IMG/VR virus record: IMGVR_UViG_3300045977_000002
Location: 1 to 22,454 of that record
Origin: a virus
DNA length: 22,454 nt
Strand: one strand, 5' to 3'
Each line of letters starts with the position of its first letter. Position 1 is the first letter of the stretch. A program made the translations under genes and the position numbers. Below, in pieces: positions 1-7,126 of the stretch. The notes under the pieces are model-generated. The model saw only the letters and a program-made list of their open reading frames with translations, was not told the origin of the DNA and did not search any database.

Positions 1-72
1 TTGAGTATGATGCCGCAAATGATGCGCCGTCAGCCTCAGCCCCAAATGATGGAAGAAGAAGAAATGTACTAA
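1..72 (+). CDS. 3' end of an upstream gene, Met/Gln-rich C-terminus (partial)
   Basis: The window opens inside a reading frame (frame 1) that stays open for 23 codons and stops at TAA 70-72, one base before the terminase ATG. The visible tail is rich in Met, Gln and Pro and ends in an acidic E-E-E-E-M-Y. Such tails occur at the C-termini of phage structural and packaging proteins, and the portal C-terminus in this window has a similar composition. Too little is present to assign a function. A small terminase subunit or an internal protein would fit the position, but that is a guess. Confidence 0.6.
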   Translation: MSMMPQMMRRQPQPQMMEEEEMY

Positions 73-73
73 C

Positions 74-1723
74 ATGACACTAGAAGACCAAACTAGAAAG
101 ATATTAAATGAATGGAAACCGGAACCAAAACAGGAGCTATTCCTGTCTATCCCTACGTCAGTGAAAGAGGCTTTTTATGGCGGAGGAGCAGGCTCAGGAA
201 AATCCGATGTTCTTTTGTTGTACGGAATTGTTCATAGATGGCACGAGCATCCTAAGTTTAAGCAAGTATTCATGCGCAGAACATATCCAGAGCTGCGTAA
301 CGAAATTATTCCAAGAAGTCGTGAACTCTATAGAAAGTTCGGAGCTACTCTCAACAAAACTGAAATGTGTTGGACATTCCCCCGTACAGACCAGTACGGA
401 GGTACGGGTGGAACTAATGAGGGTGCAATGATTTTTCTTGGTCATTGCGAGAATGAAGATGACGTACACCAATATGACACGATGCAAATCTGTCTCTATA
501 GTCCAGACGAGCTTACTTCAATTACTGAATGGATTTATACATACATCACCTTCCAGAGAAATCGCGCTCCAAAAGACTCTGGATTGCCATCTATTACTCG
601 CGCTGCTGGAATGCCCGGAGGAATTGGTCATACGTGGACCTATAAACGGTTTATTAAACCGTGGCCTAAAGGCGGAAAGATAATCGTCGGAAAAGGTGGA
701 AACAAGAGGATTTACATCCATTCTACACTAGAAGATAACAAGCACATTGACCCTACGTATCGTCAATCTCTGCAAGGTATTACGATTGAGGCAGAGCGTA
801 AAGCCAAGCTGTTAGGCGATTGGGATGCATATCAAGGTCAGGTGTTTGATGAATTTCGTGATAGGAAGTTTCAGGATGAACCAGAGAATGCACTTCATGT
901 AATTGAACCATTTGAAATTCCTGCATGGTGGCCGCGTATAGTCGTAGGTGATTGGGGATTCACTGCGATGACGTGGATTGGATACGCAGCTATTAGTCCT
1001 AGTCGGCGCGTGTACATTTACCGTGAGCAATATTGGGTAAAGACGAAAATTGCAGAGTGGGCACCACATGTCAAACTTTACATTGATAAAGAATACCCAC
1101 GCCTTATCCGATTCTGTAAGAGTGCGGGTCAGGAACGAGGTCAAGAGCACACCATCCAACAACAGATTGAAGAAGAATTGGGACAGAGTATTGAACTTTC
1201 CCAAAATTCTCCGGGTAGTCGTATCGCGGGTAAACTCTTGGTACATGAATACCTTCGTTGGCAACCAAAATTGGTAAATCCACAGGAGATTGGTCAATAC
1301 AACGAAGACTATGCAATGTGGATTTATCGTAATCGTGGACAGAAAGAATATGAATCGTACATGAATTCATTTCTTCCACAAGAACCGGAGACAAATATCC
1401 CTAAACTCCAGATTATATCTGGAGCTGCTCCGATTTTAGTGGAAGCAATTAAGGCATGTTCATATGATAAGCCAAAAAACAACAAACCAGCAGAGGATAT
1501 AGCAGAATTTGAGGGTGATGACCCTATTGATGGACTGCGCTATTTGGTAGATGCAGCAGAGAATTTCTTTGACGATGCTAACCAAGAGTTCAAACGTATC
1601 CAGAAACAGGATGAACTCGTACGTCAATTATCTGCGAATCAAGATTGGACTGCATTCTACCGAAATATGCGTAAAACCGAATCAGAAGATTTCATAAGAC
1701 CCATAAGTAGATATAGGCATTGA
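74..1723 (+). CDS. terL: Terminase large subunit (DNA-packaging ATPase/nuclease)
   Basis: This is the motor that cuts concatemeric phage DNA and pumps it through the portal into the empty head. The 549 residues show a Walker A loop GGGAGSGKS at residues 36-44. The Walker B-like acidic pair is D145-E146, after a hydrophobic strand (ICLYSPDE; the Pro just before DE is somewhat unusual). The C-terminal RNase H-like nuclease domain has GDWG at 292-295, with D293 as a likely metal ligand, and a late acidic cluster DDPID at 482-486. Length is normal for a large terminase. The ATG at 74 lies one base after the preceding stop with only a weak GAAGAAG purine tract upstream, so translation is probably coupled. 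The stop TGA overlaps the TTG start of the next small gene (ATTGA). Confidence 0.97.
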   Translation: MTLEDQTRKILNEWKPEPKQELFLSIPTSVKEAFYGGGAGSGKSDVLLLYGIVHRWHEHPKFKQVFMRRTYPELRNEIIPRSRELYRKFGATLNKTEMCWTFPRTDQYGGTGGTNEGAMIFLGHCENEDDVHQYDTMQICLYSPDELTSITEWIYTYITFQRNRAPKDSGLPSITRAAGMPGGIGHTWTYKRFIKPWPKGGKIIVGKGGNKRIYIHSTLEDNKHIDPTYRQSLQGITIEAERKAKLLGDWDAYQGQVFDEFRDRKFQDEPENALHVIEPFEIPAWWPRIVVGDWGFTAMTWIGYAAISPSRRVYIYREQYWVKTKIAEWAPHVKLYIDKEYPRLIRFCKSAGQERGQEHTIQQQIEEELGQSIELSQNSPGSRIAGKLLVHEYLRWQPKLVNPQEIGQYNEDYAMWIYRNRGQKEYESYMNSFLPQEPETNIPKLQIISGAAPILVEAIKACSYDKPKNNKPAEDIAEFEGDDPIDGLRYLVDAAENFFDDANQEFKRIQKQDELVRQLSANQDWTAFYRNMRKTESEDFIRPISRYRH

Positions 1724-1824
1724 AGGTTTGCTGGAAAATAGTCTTCGCATGGAGTTTACTACTCACATTTTGCCTAGTTTTTTGGGCTGGAATGGTGTGT
1801 CTCTACGTTAGATTTACAACATGA
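1720..1824 (+). CDS. Tiny single-pass membrane protein, TTG start
   Basis: A 34-codon frame fills the space between terminase and the next gene exactly. It starts at TTG 1720-1722, overlapping the terminase TGA as ATTGA, and ends in TGA 1822-1824, overlapping the next ATG as ATGA. The peptide begins MKVCWKIVFAW and continues into a run of about 20 hydrophobic residues, so it should span the membrane once with a basic N-terminus. The double overlap, the exact fill and the membrane character argue that it is a real, translationally coupled gene. There is no good Shine-Dalgarno sequence. A role in lysis (holin, antiholin or spanin subunit) is possible from its type and place but is not shown. 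Confidence 0.55.
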   Translation: MKVCWKIVFAWSLLLTFCLVFWAGMVCLYVRFTT

Positions 1825-2138
1825 TTAAAGAACTTCTTTACAAATGGTTCGGGCTTGACCCAATTCCTTGTGCGACCTGTGAGGTCTTGAAGGAGACTCT
1901 CTCAATAGAGAGACAATTCAATCAAGTATTACTCCAGAAGTTGCTGGATAAAGGTAAGCCCGAGCCTCTACAAGAAGTAGAGGAAAAGCCTGTACCTATA
2001 CAGCCACAGTTTATACCGTGGCGTGTCAGGCAACAGATGCTAGAAGCAGAGGATAGAAAGAAAGCACAGTTGATGAGGGATAAAAATCAAGAGATTGAGA
2101 AACTTGAAAAAGAACTAGGCGTAACGAATGCCAGCTAA
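1821..2138 (+). CDS. Small phage protein with CxxC and C-terminal coiled coil, unknown function
   Basis: This 105-residue soluble protein has a CATC motif at residues 17-20 in its N-terminal third. A proline-rich middle (P-x-P-I-Q-P-Q-F-I-P-W) is followed by a strongly charged helical tail containing R-Q-Q-M-L-E-A-E-D-R-K-K-A, which should form a coiled coil. The I-P-W-R-V-R-Q-Q-M-L-E-A-E-D-R pattern is familiar to me from uncharacterised small phage proteins near terminase and portal genes. The ATG overlaps the stop of the 34-aa membrane gene (ATGA), and its 3' end overlaps the next gene by 11 bases. The function is unknown. One Cys pair alone would need a partner molecule to bind zinc. Confidence 0.85.
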   Translation: MIKELLYKWFGLDPIPCATCEVLKETLSIERQFNQVLLQKLLDKGKPEPLQEVEEKPVPIQPQFIPWRVRQQMLEAEDRKKAQLMRDKNQEIEKLEKELGVTNAS

Positions 2139-2280
2139 GTCTGCTGCTCAATATCGTTTCATGCAGATGATAGCGCACGGTGGTAAGCCAAATAAAGGTA
2201 TTGGTCCATCTCAAGCAGTTGCGCGTGAATTTGTTGAAAAAACAAGTGCAAAGAAACGAAAGGATTGGAGCAGAAAATGA
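2128..2280 (+). CDS. Small basic phage protein, MPAKSxAQ-type, unknown function
   Basis: A 50-residue basic protein begins MPAKSAAQYRFMQ and contains A-R-E-F-V-E-K-T before a lysine/arginine-rich end. This pattern, MPAKSxAQxRFM near the N-terminus and F-V-x-K-T further on, recurs in short phage proteins of unknown role, and I recognise it as a family rather than a function. The ATG at 2128 lies inside the end of the preceding gene (11-base overlap). Its TGA 2278-2280 overlaps the next ATG as ATGA. The base composition and short helical character would suit nucleic-acid or virion-DNA binding, but nothing in the sequence proves it. Confidence 0.8.
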   Translation: MPAKSAAQYRFMQMIAHGGKPNKGIGPSQAVAREFVEKTSAKKRKDWSRK

Positions 2281-2468
2281 TTATGAACATCATCGGAATA
2301 ATTCTCATTATCCTACCGATTGCACTGGCAATTTGGGTAATTGAGACATATTTCCCCAACTTGCAGAGAGCATTGAAAGCCTTCATCATTGCGTCGATAA
2401 CTATCGCAGTTATCAGACTATTCTATCAGTGGACATGTCAGCTTTTGTGTGGACCACTAATCCCATGA
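2277..2468 (+). CDS. Small membrane protein with two predicted TM segments, holin-like
   Basis: The 63-residue product has hydrophobic segments at about residues 3-24 and 35-52. They are joined by a short turn containing Y-F-P-N-L, and the pattern W-V-I-E-T-Y-F-P ... L-K-A-F-I-I resembles small two-TM phage proteins often called holin-like. I chose the ATG at 2277, which overlaps the preceding TGA (ATGA). An in-frame TTG at 2265 would add four residues (MEQK), and the ATG at 2283 is another possible start, so a dual-start holin/antiholin arrangement is conceivable. The stop overlaps the next ATG. No endolysin is seen in the window, so a lysis role rests on topology alone. Confidence 0.75.
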   Translation: MIMNIIGIILIILPIALAIWVIETYFPNLQRALKAFIIASITIAVIRLFYQWTCQLLCGPLIP

Positions 2469-2599
2469 TTCCCCTATCAATGCTTCTGCTTGTCGTTGCA
2501 TTGGTATTGGCAGTACTGGATGCCATTAAGAGCCAGTCGTATACCTCGTATGCTGTAGTATTAATCTGTATCGCTCTCTTACTGACGAGGGTAATATAA
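2465..2599 (+). CDS. Tiny hydrophobic membrane protein, 44 aa
   Basis: This 44-codon frame starts with ATG 2465, overlapping the preceding TGA (ATGA), and ends in TAA 2597-2599, overlapping the next ATG (TAATG). It begins MIPLSMLLLVVALVLAVLDA, continues with a short polar hinge (I-K-S-Q-S-Y) and ends in a second hydrophobic stretch, so it should form one or two membrane helices. It fills the space between two good genes exactly. With the two neighbouring membrane genes it makes a cluster of three small membrane proteins right after terminase. The function is unknown; holin or virion-membrane roles are possible. Confidence 0.65.
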   Translation: MIPLSMLLLVVALVLAVLDAIKSQSYTSYAVVLICIALLLTRVI

Positions 2600-3498
2600 T
2601 GGGCTTTTGGGGAAAACTCGGAAAAATAGGGCTAAAGATTGCACCCTATGCAGCTATGGCTATTCCGGGTGTAGGCCCATTAGCCGCAGCAGGTATACAG
2701 GCTGGCATAAGTGCAGCACAGAAAAAAGCTAGTGGCGGCAGTTGGATGGACGCGCTGAAAAGCGGTGCATTAAGTGCTGGAACTAGTTACGCTGGTGCCA
2801 AAATACCTGGACTCGACAAGATTACAGGAGGTGCAGGTAAGGGACTTGCACCAAGTGGTAAATTTAACTTTGGTAACTTCCTGAAAGACACCGGCAGGAA
2901 TATGTTGCAAGGTGAGACTGGAATTAGATTGCCAGGTGGTGGACAGGGCGGTGGATTTGATATTCCATTGTATGCGGGCGGAAGTATTCGCGTAGGTGGA
3001 AATAAAGGTTTGGGTCCATCATACGCAGGTGACAGTAGTTTCGTACGTGATGACGTAAACAACGTAGCCAATCGAATCAACTCAATGGGACAGGGTGGAG
3101 GCGGTGGTTGGTCAGGCTTCTTGAAAAGTGCTCTACCAGCAATTGGCGCGGGAGTAGGTGGTTACTTCTTGGGTCGCGGTCAGGGAGGCGGTGGTGGAGA
3201 TAATGAGGAACCAATGTACGGAAGTAGGCCAGCTATGCCTAATTACGAAGGACGTATGCGTGGTCTTGGCCCTGTAATGGGAAGACGTGACCAGAACTTC
3301 CCAAATCTCGCTGAATCAATTGGTGCGGGTAGATTGGAATCCATCCGTAATCAACCATTCCGTAAGGGATACGATGTAATTGGTTACAGCAATGAAAAGA
3401 ATGAGGAAGGTAACTATCCAGAAATAAGAACTCCAATGCCTCCTATTTATCCTACAGGTGGTGGACGTAGGCGTAGACAGGAAGCGGCGGCGTACTGA
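2599..3498 (+). CDS. Glycine-rich protein with amphipathic N-terminus, probable internal/minor virion protein
   Basis: The 299-residue product begins MGFWGKLGKIGLKIAPYAAM and continues as an alternating hydrophobic/glycine/alanine stretch to about residue 40. The rest is glycine-rich with many short G-G-G runs and ends in R-R-R-R-Q. Proteins starting G-[FW]-[GL]-x-K-[LI]-G-K are common among phage minor virion and ejection proteins, where the N-terminal helix is thought to act on membranes. That assignment is by resemblance only. The gene starts on the shared A of TAATG with the 44-aa gene and ends two bases before the portal ATG, so it belongs to the packaging/portal operon. It could also be a portal-associated or scaffolding helper. 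Confidence 0.8.
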   Translation: MGFWGKLGKIGLKIAPYAAMAIPGVGPLAAAGIQAGISAAQKKASGGSWMDALKSGALSAGTSYAGAKIPGLDKITGGAGKGLAPSGKFNFGNFLKDTGRNMLQGETGIRLPGGGQGGGFDIPLYAGGSIRVGGNKGLGPSYAGDSSFVRDDVNNVANRINSMGQGGGGGWSGFLKSALPAIGAGVGGYFLGRGQGGGGGDNEEPMYGSRPAMPNYEGRMRGLGPVMGRRDQNFPNLAESIGAGRLESIRNQPFRKGYDVIGYSNEKNEEGNYPEIRTPMPPIYPTGGGRRRRQEAAAY

Positions 3499-3499
3499 A

Positions 3500-4507
3500 A
3501 TGGCGAAAGAAATTTCAGAAGAAACTAAGAACCTACTGAAACAAGTCGTAGACCATTTTGACGACGAAGATAGAAGTGTGCGTGATAGACAAATACGCAC
3601 ATGGCGTAGACTCAAGCTGTTATGGGAAAACATTCAACACACGTATTACAGTGAGGTTGCCCATGATTGGCGCATTCCCGAATTGCAAAGAGTTGGTGAA
3701 GACACTGACCAAGGATACTACGACAAACCAGTTAACGTCTACAGGGCTTACCTGGAGTCAATTATTGCTGCTCTTTCTGTTACAGTACCTCCTGTCGTAT
3801 GTTATCCAGATGACGCAGACAACCCCTTAGACGTTACAACTGCGAAAGCAGGTAACAAGATTGCAGAGCTAGTTTTCAAGCACAATGACATGCCTCTGTT
3901 CTGGTTACATGCTCTGTTTGTATTCTCTACAGAGGGCATGACTGCGTGTTACGCCTATCCGAAAGAGGATGAAAAATACGGTACATATCAGAAAAAGGAA
4001 TATGAATCCTATCCTGAGATGCATGAGCAGGAAATTTGTTCATTCTGTAATGCAGAAATGTCAGACAGAACCATTACAGAACAGCAGGAAGACAAGTTCA
4101 TGCCAGGAGATGAGGATGTAAATCTTAACTATGCAATGGAGAATGAACCTGAGTTAAAGGTTTGTCCTAATTGTGCTCAGGCAGTCATACCAGATAAGCG
4201 TCAGAGGTCTGTTACAGTTACGCGCTTAGTAGGTATTACGAACCATCCCAAATCGCGTATCTGCATGGAAGTGTACGGGGGACTATTCGTAAAGGTTCCC
4301 ATTTGGGCAAGGAATCAGAAGGAATGTTCCTATCTGATTTATAACTATGAGACACATTACTCGAACGTCCTCGAACAGTATCCGGATTTACGAGATAAAA
4401 TCACCAAAGGACAATCCTCGTACGATATGTACGAGCAGTGGGGACGAACGTCACCTCAATATCACGGTGAGCATCCTATCAATAATGTTACTGTTCGTAA
4501 TTGTTGA
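3500..4507 (+). CDS. Portal protein, N-terminal part (gene interrupted by in-frame TGA)
   Basis: This is the first 335 residues of the dodecameric head vertex through which DNA enters and leaves. The start ATG at 3500 follows the previous stop by one base; an upstream in-frame ATG at 3458 lies inside the preceding gene. Helical segments rich in basic and aromatic residues (R-D-R-Q-I-R-T-W-R-R-L-K-L-L-W) and a Y-D-K-P-V-N-V-Y-R-A-Y-L-E-S-I-I segment near residues 74-89 are typical of P22-like large portals. Residues C180-S-F-C183 and C222-P-N-C225 form two CxxC pairs, a likely zinc-ribbon insert. The frame stops at TGA 4505-4507 straight after V-R-N-C, but the next codons continue the same protein in the same frame (see 4508-5863). 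Together they would make 787 residues with one residue at the TGA. Confidence 0.9.
   Translation: MAKEISEETKNLLKQVVDHFDDEDRSVRDRQIRTWRRLKLLWENIQHTYYSEVAHDWRIPELQRVGEDTDQGYYDKPVNVYRAYLESIIAALSVTVPPVVCYPDDADNPLDVTTAKAGNKIAELVFKHNDMPLFWLHALFVFSTEGMTACYAYPKEDEKYGTYQKKEYESYPEMHEQEICSFCNAEMSDRTITEQQEDKFMPGDEDVNLNYAMENEPELKVCPNCAQAVIPDKRQRSVTVTRLVGITNHPKSRICMEVYGGLFVKVPIWARNQKECSYLIYNYETHYSNVLEQYPDLRDKITKGQSSYDMYEQWGRTSPQYHGEHPINNVTVRNC
4505..4507 (+). other. In-frame TGA interrupting the portal gene at a predicted Trp codon
   Basis: Codons 334-337 read AAT TGT TGA TTG, and the frame continues as clear portal sequence on both sides. One base change (TGG to TGA) would restore a Trp at the expected C-W-L-R-P site. 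TGA is a genuine stop for at least nine other genes here (for example those ending at 1723, 2280, 3498, 11491 and 17855), so wholesale recoding is not supported. The 3' base is T, not the C of the classical leaky UGA-C context. Confidence 0.85.
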
Positions 4508-5863
4508 TTGCGCCCTTGCTCTTTTAACATTCTGACTAAAGATGAGTGCGATGAACTGAAGAAGCAATTTCCTGATGGCGTGAAAGTAGTGGTGGTAAAT
4601 GACTTCGTTGCTTATGCATGTAATGAAGCCCTTGATGATTGCTGGACTCTTACTTACAACCCTCTATCAGATTATATTCACTTCGACCCGATTGGTTTAC
4701 TTCTCGTTTCGGTACAAGACATCACTAACGACCTCATTTCGCTTGTGCTTCAGACCGTGGAACATGGTATTCCACAGACGTTTGCAGACCCTAAAGTTCT
4801 CAACTTCAATGCCTACAGACAATCAGAAGTTATACCGGGAGGTATATATCCCGCCACCCCAAAGAGTGGTAAACCATTAAGTGATGGGTTCTATGAAGTT
4901 AAAACAGCGACATTATCACAAGAAGTGCTACCGTTCGCGCAAAAAGTCCAAGAAATCGGTCAATTGGTTTCGGGAGCCTTACCTTCATTGTTTGGTGGGC
5001 AGACAGCAGGTAGCAGAACAGCATCAGAATACTCAATGAGTCGTGCTCAGGCTTTGCAAAGATTGCAAGGCACTTGGAAGATGTTGTTGTTGTGGTGGAA
5101 GAATATATTTGGCAAAGTCATCCCGATGTATATCAAAGAGATGAAGGATGACGAAAAACAAGTCAAAAAAGACGAGTTTGGAAACTTTGTCAACGTATTC
5201 ATCCGTATGGCTGAACTTCAGGGTAAGATTGGTTCTGTTGAAATTGAGGCTAACGAGAATCTTCCGATTACGTGGAACCAGCAAAAAGACGCAATCATGG
5301 AATTGTTCCAGTTGAATAATGAGGGTATTACAGCTACTCTCGCATCACCTGAGAACTTGCCATACATCAAACGCGCAATTGGTCTAAATGACTACATCAT
5401 TCCAGGAGAAGATGACAGACAGAAGGAATACGAAGAAATTCAACTTCTCATAAACTCTGAACCAATTGAGATGCCACCTGACCCAATGATGATGCAACAG
5501 GCTATGATGGCAGGTATGCCACCTCCACCACCTGTTAGACTGCCGAGCATTGAACCAGATTTTGAGGTGGATAATCATTTACTTGCAGCAGATATTGATA
5601 GACGATGGTTGGTATCTGATGCAGGTAGATTGTGCAAACTAGAAAATCCTCCGGGATATGAAAATGTACTCTTGCACATGAAGATGCATAAAGATATGGA
5701 TATGCAGAAACAGATGCAGGAGATGCAGAAACAAATGATGGCACAGGGCGGTATGATGCCTCCACCAGCGGGGCCACCACAAGAGCAACAACAAGCTGGT
5801 CCACCTCCTCAGAGTACTGGGGAGCCATTACAAGAGGGTGAATATGAACCTGTTGTTCAATAA
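4508..5863 (+). CDS. Portal protein, C-terminal part
   Basis: The 451 codons after the TGA continue the portal in the same frame, with no plausible independent start. TTG 4508 abuts the stop, there is no Shine-Dalgarno sequence, and the next in-frame ATG is far inside. L-R-P-C-S-F-N-I-L would follow a Trp in many large portals I recall (C-W-L-R-P-x-x-F-N). Later parts include G-S-R-T-A-S-E-Y-S-M-S-R-A-Q-A-L-Q-R-L-Q-G-T-W and R-R-W-L-V-S-D-A-G-R. The C-terminal tail is rich in Met, Gln and Pro (M-Q-K-Q-M-Q-E-M-Q-K-Q-M-M). The gene ends in TAA and overlaps the scaffold start. A separate polypeptide from this part is unlikely; readthrough, a Trp-to-stop mutation or a sequence error fits better. 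Confidence 0.9.
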   Translation: MRPCSFNILTKDECDELKKQFPDGVKVVVVNDFVAYACNEALDDCWTLTYNPLSDYIHFDPIGLLLVSVQDITNDLISLVLQTVEHGIPQTFADPKVLNFNAYRQSEVIPGGIYPATPKSGKPLSDGFYEVKTATLSQEVLPFAQKVQEIGQLVSGALPSLFGGQTAGSRTASEYSMSRAQALQRLQGTWKMLLLWWKNIFGKVIPMYIKEMKDDEKQVKKDEFGNFVNVFIRMAELQGKIGSVEIEANENLPITWNQQKDAIMELFQLNNEGITATLASPENLPYIKRAIGLNDYIIPGEDDRQKEYEEIQLLINSEPIEMPPDPMMMQQAMMAGMPPPPPVRLPSIEPDFEVDNHLLAADIDRRWLVSDAGRLCKLENPPGYENVLLHMKMHKDMDMQKQMQEMQKQMMAQGGMMPPPAGPPQEQQQAGPPPQSTGEPLQEGEYEPVVQ

Positions 5864-7115
5864 GTTGTACGCTGCTCCTGATTCTGGCGGCTCCGGTGGT
5901 GCTACAGCACCAGAGGAGACAGAAACATTTGAACTTCTGAATGCAGAAGAAGAACCTGAAGTATTAGACCTTCCAAAAACTGAAAAGAAAGAAGGTGAAG
6001 AAGATGAGGAAAGCGAAGATAAGACAACAGGAGAGGAAGAAGAAGGCGATGAACTTAAAGAAATTGAAAAAGAACTTGAAGCGCCAACAGAAGAAGACAT
6101 CGACGAATTAATTACTCCTGTACGCCGTAAGGAGATACTAACAAAATATCCTAAACTGTTTAAGGATTTTCCGTATCTCGAAAAGGCATACTACAGAGAA
6201 CAACAGTTTACAGAAGTATATCCTACGATTCAGGATGCGCGGGTAGCAGCAGATAAAGCTGCAATTCTGGACCGCACTGAACGTGAGGTAATGAATGGAA
6301 ATATTGGTTCGATTCTATCCGCTGCAAAGCAAGAGAACCAAGAGATATTCAATAGGATTGCTGACAACTACTTGCCAACGCTGCGGGCAGTAGACCAGCA
6401 GGCATATTATCACGTACTCAGTGGTGTAATCAAGGACACCATTGTTACGATGGTAAGAGAAGGACGCGCTCTAGGTGAGCAAGGTGCGCCATTACAAGCT
6501 GCTGCGAACGTATTGAATCAGTTTGTATTTGGCTCACAGAATTTCCAGCCTCACCATCCGTTGTCACGTCAGGTAAGACCTGAGGAACAGCGGAGAGAGT
6601 ATGAATTTCAGCAGCAAGAAAACAACAGGATGATGAGTCAGTTTACGTCTGTAAAGGATGATTTACAGACTAAAGCTGATAATGTCCTGAAATCCACGAT
6701 AGATGGTCATATTGACCCTCGTGGAACGATGACAGATTACGTGAAGCAGCACGCAACGCAAGAGGCTTTCAATAACTTGGAAGACCTACTGGCGAAAGAT
6801 ATGCGCTTCCGTAGTCTACTGGATAAACTGTGGGAAAAGGCTTTTGAAAGTGGTTTCGATAAGACCACTACTGATAAGATAAAAGCTGCATACCTCTCTA
6901 AAGCAAAGACGCTGTTGCCTAGCGTAATAAAAAAGGCACGAAATGATGCTTTGAGAGGACGTTCTAATCGTGAAGAAATTGACGACGAAACACCGACCTC
7001 TAAAAAAGGTCCAATTACTCCTGGCCGGTCCACAGCCCCTTCAAGTGGAAAAATCCGTAAACCGTCAGATATACCAAAAGGTATGTCTACATTGGACGTG
7101 CTGATGAAGGACTAG
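5844..7115 (+). CDS. Probable capsid scaffolding protein
   Basis: This 423-residue protein sits between portal and capsid genes, the usual site of scaffold genes. After a glycine-rich start, residues 20-90 are strongly acidic (runs of E and D, e.g. E-E-D-E-E-S-E-D). The rest is mostly helical and charged, and the C-terminus is basic (G-R-S-N-R-E-E ... K-K-G-P-I-T-P-G-R-S), as expected where a scaffold touches the capsid. I prefer ATG 5844 because AAGAGGG at 5832-5838 lies five bases upstream; an in-frame GTG at 5838 would add two residues. It overlaps the portal end by 20 bases. There is no protease motif, so maturation may use scaffold exit rather than cleavage. A minor head protein is the alternative. 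Confidence 0.82.
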   Translation: MNLLFNKLYAAPDSGGSGGATAPEETETFELLNAEEEPEVLDLPKTEKKEGEEDEESEDKTTGEEEEGDELKEIEKELEAPTEEDIDELITPVRRKEILTKYPKLFKDFPYLEKAYYREQQFTEVYPTIQDARVAADKAAILDRTEREVMNGNIGSILSAAKQENQEIFNRIADNYLPTLRAVDQQAYYHVLSGVIKDTIVTMVREGRALGEQGAPLQAAANVLNQFVFGSQNFQPHHPLSRQVRPEEQRREYEFQQQENNRMMSQFTSVKDDLQTKADNVLKSTIDGHIDPRGTMTDYVKQHATQEAFNNLEDLLAKDMRFRSLLDKLWEKAFESGFDKTTTDKIKAAYLSKAKTLLPSVIKKARNDALRGRSNREEIDDETPTSKKGPITPGRSTAPSSGKIRKPSDIPKGMSTLDVLMKD

Positions 7116-7126
7116 GAGTAAACATC

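Noticed and set aside
812-1297. 161-codon open frame on the - strand inside terminase
   Set aside because: It overlaps the conserved nuclease domain of terminase and its product is irregular with no family pattern.
3458-3499. Earlier ATG at 3458 for the portal gene
   Set aside because: It would overlap the preceding gene by 41 bases and add an arginine-rich stretch; ATG 3500, one base after the upstream stop, fits the gene spacing better.
4508-5863. Portal C-terminal half as an independently started gene at TTG 4508
   Set aside because: There is no Shine-Dalgarno sequence, the TTG directly follows the stop, and the protein sequence is continuous with the upstream half.
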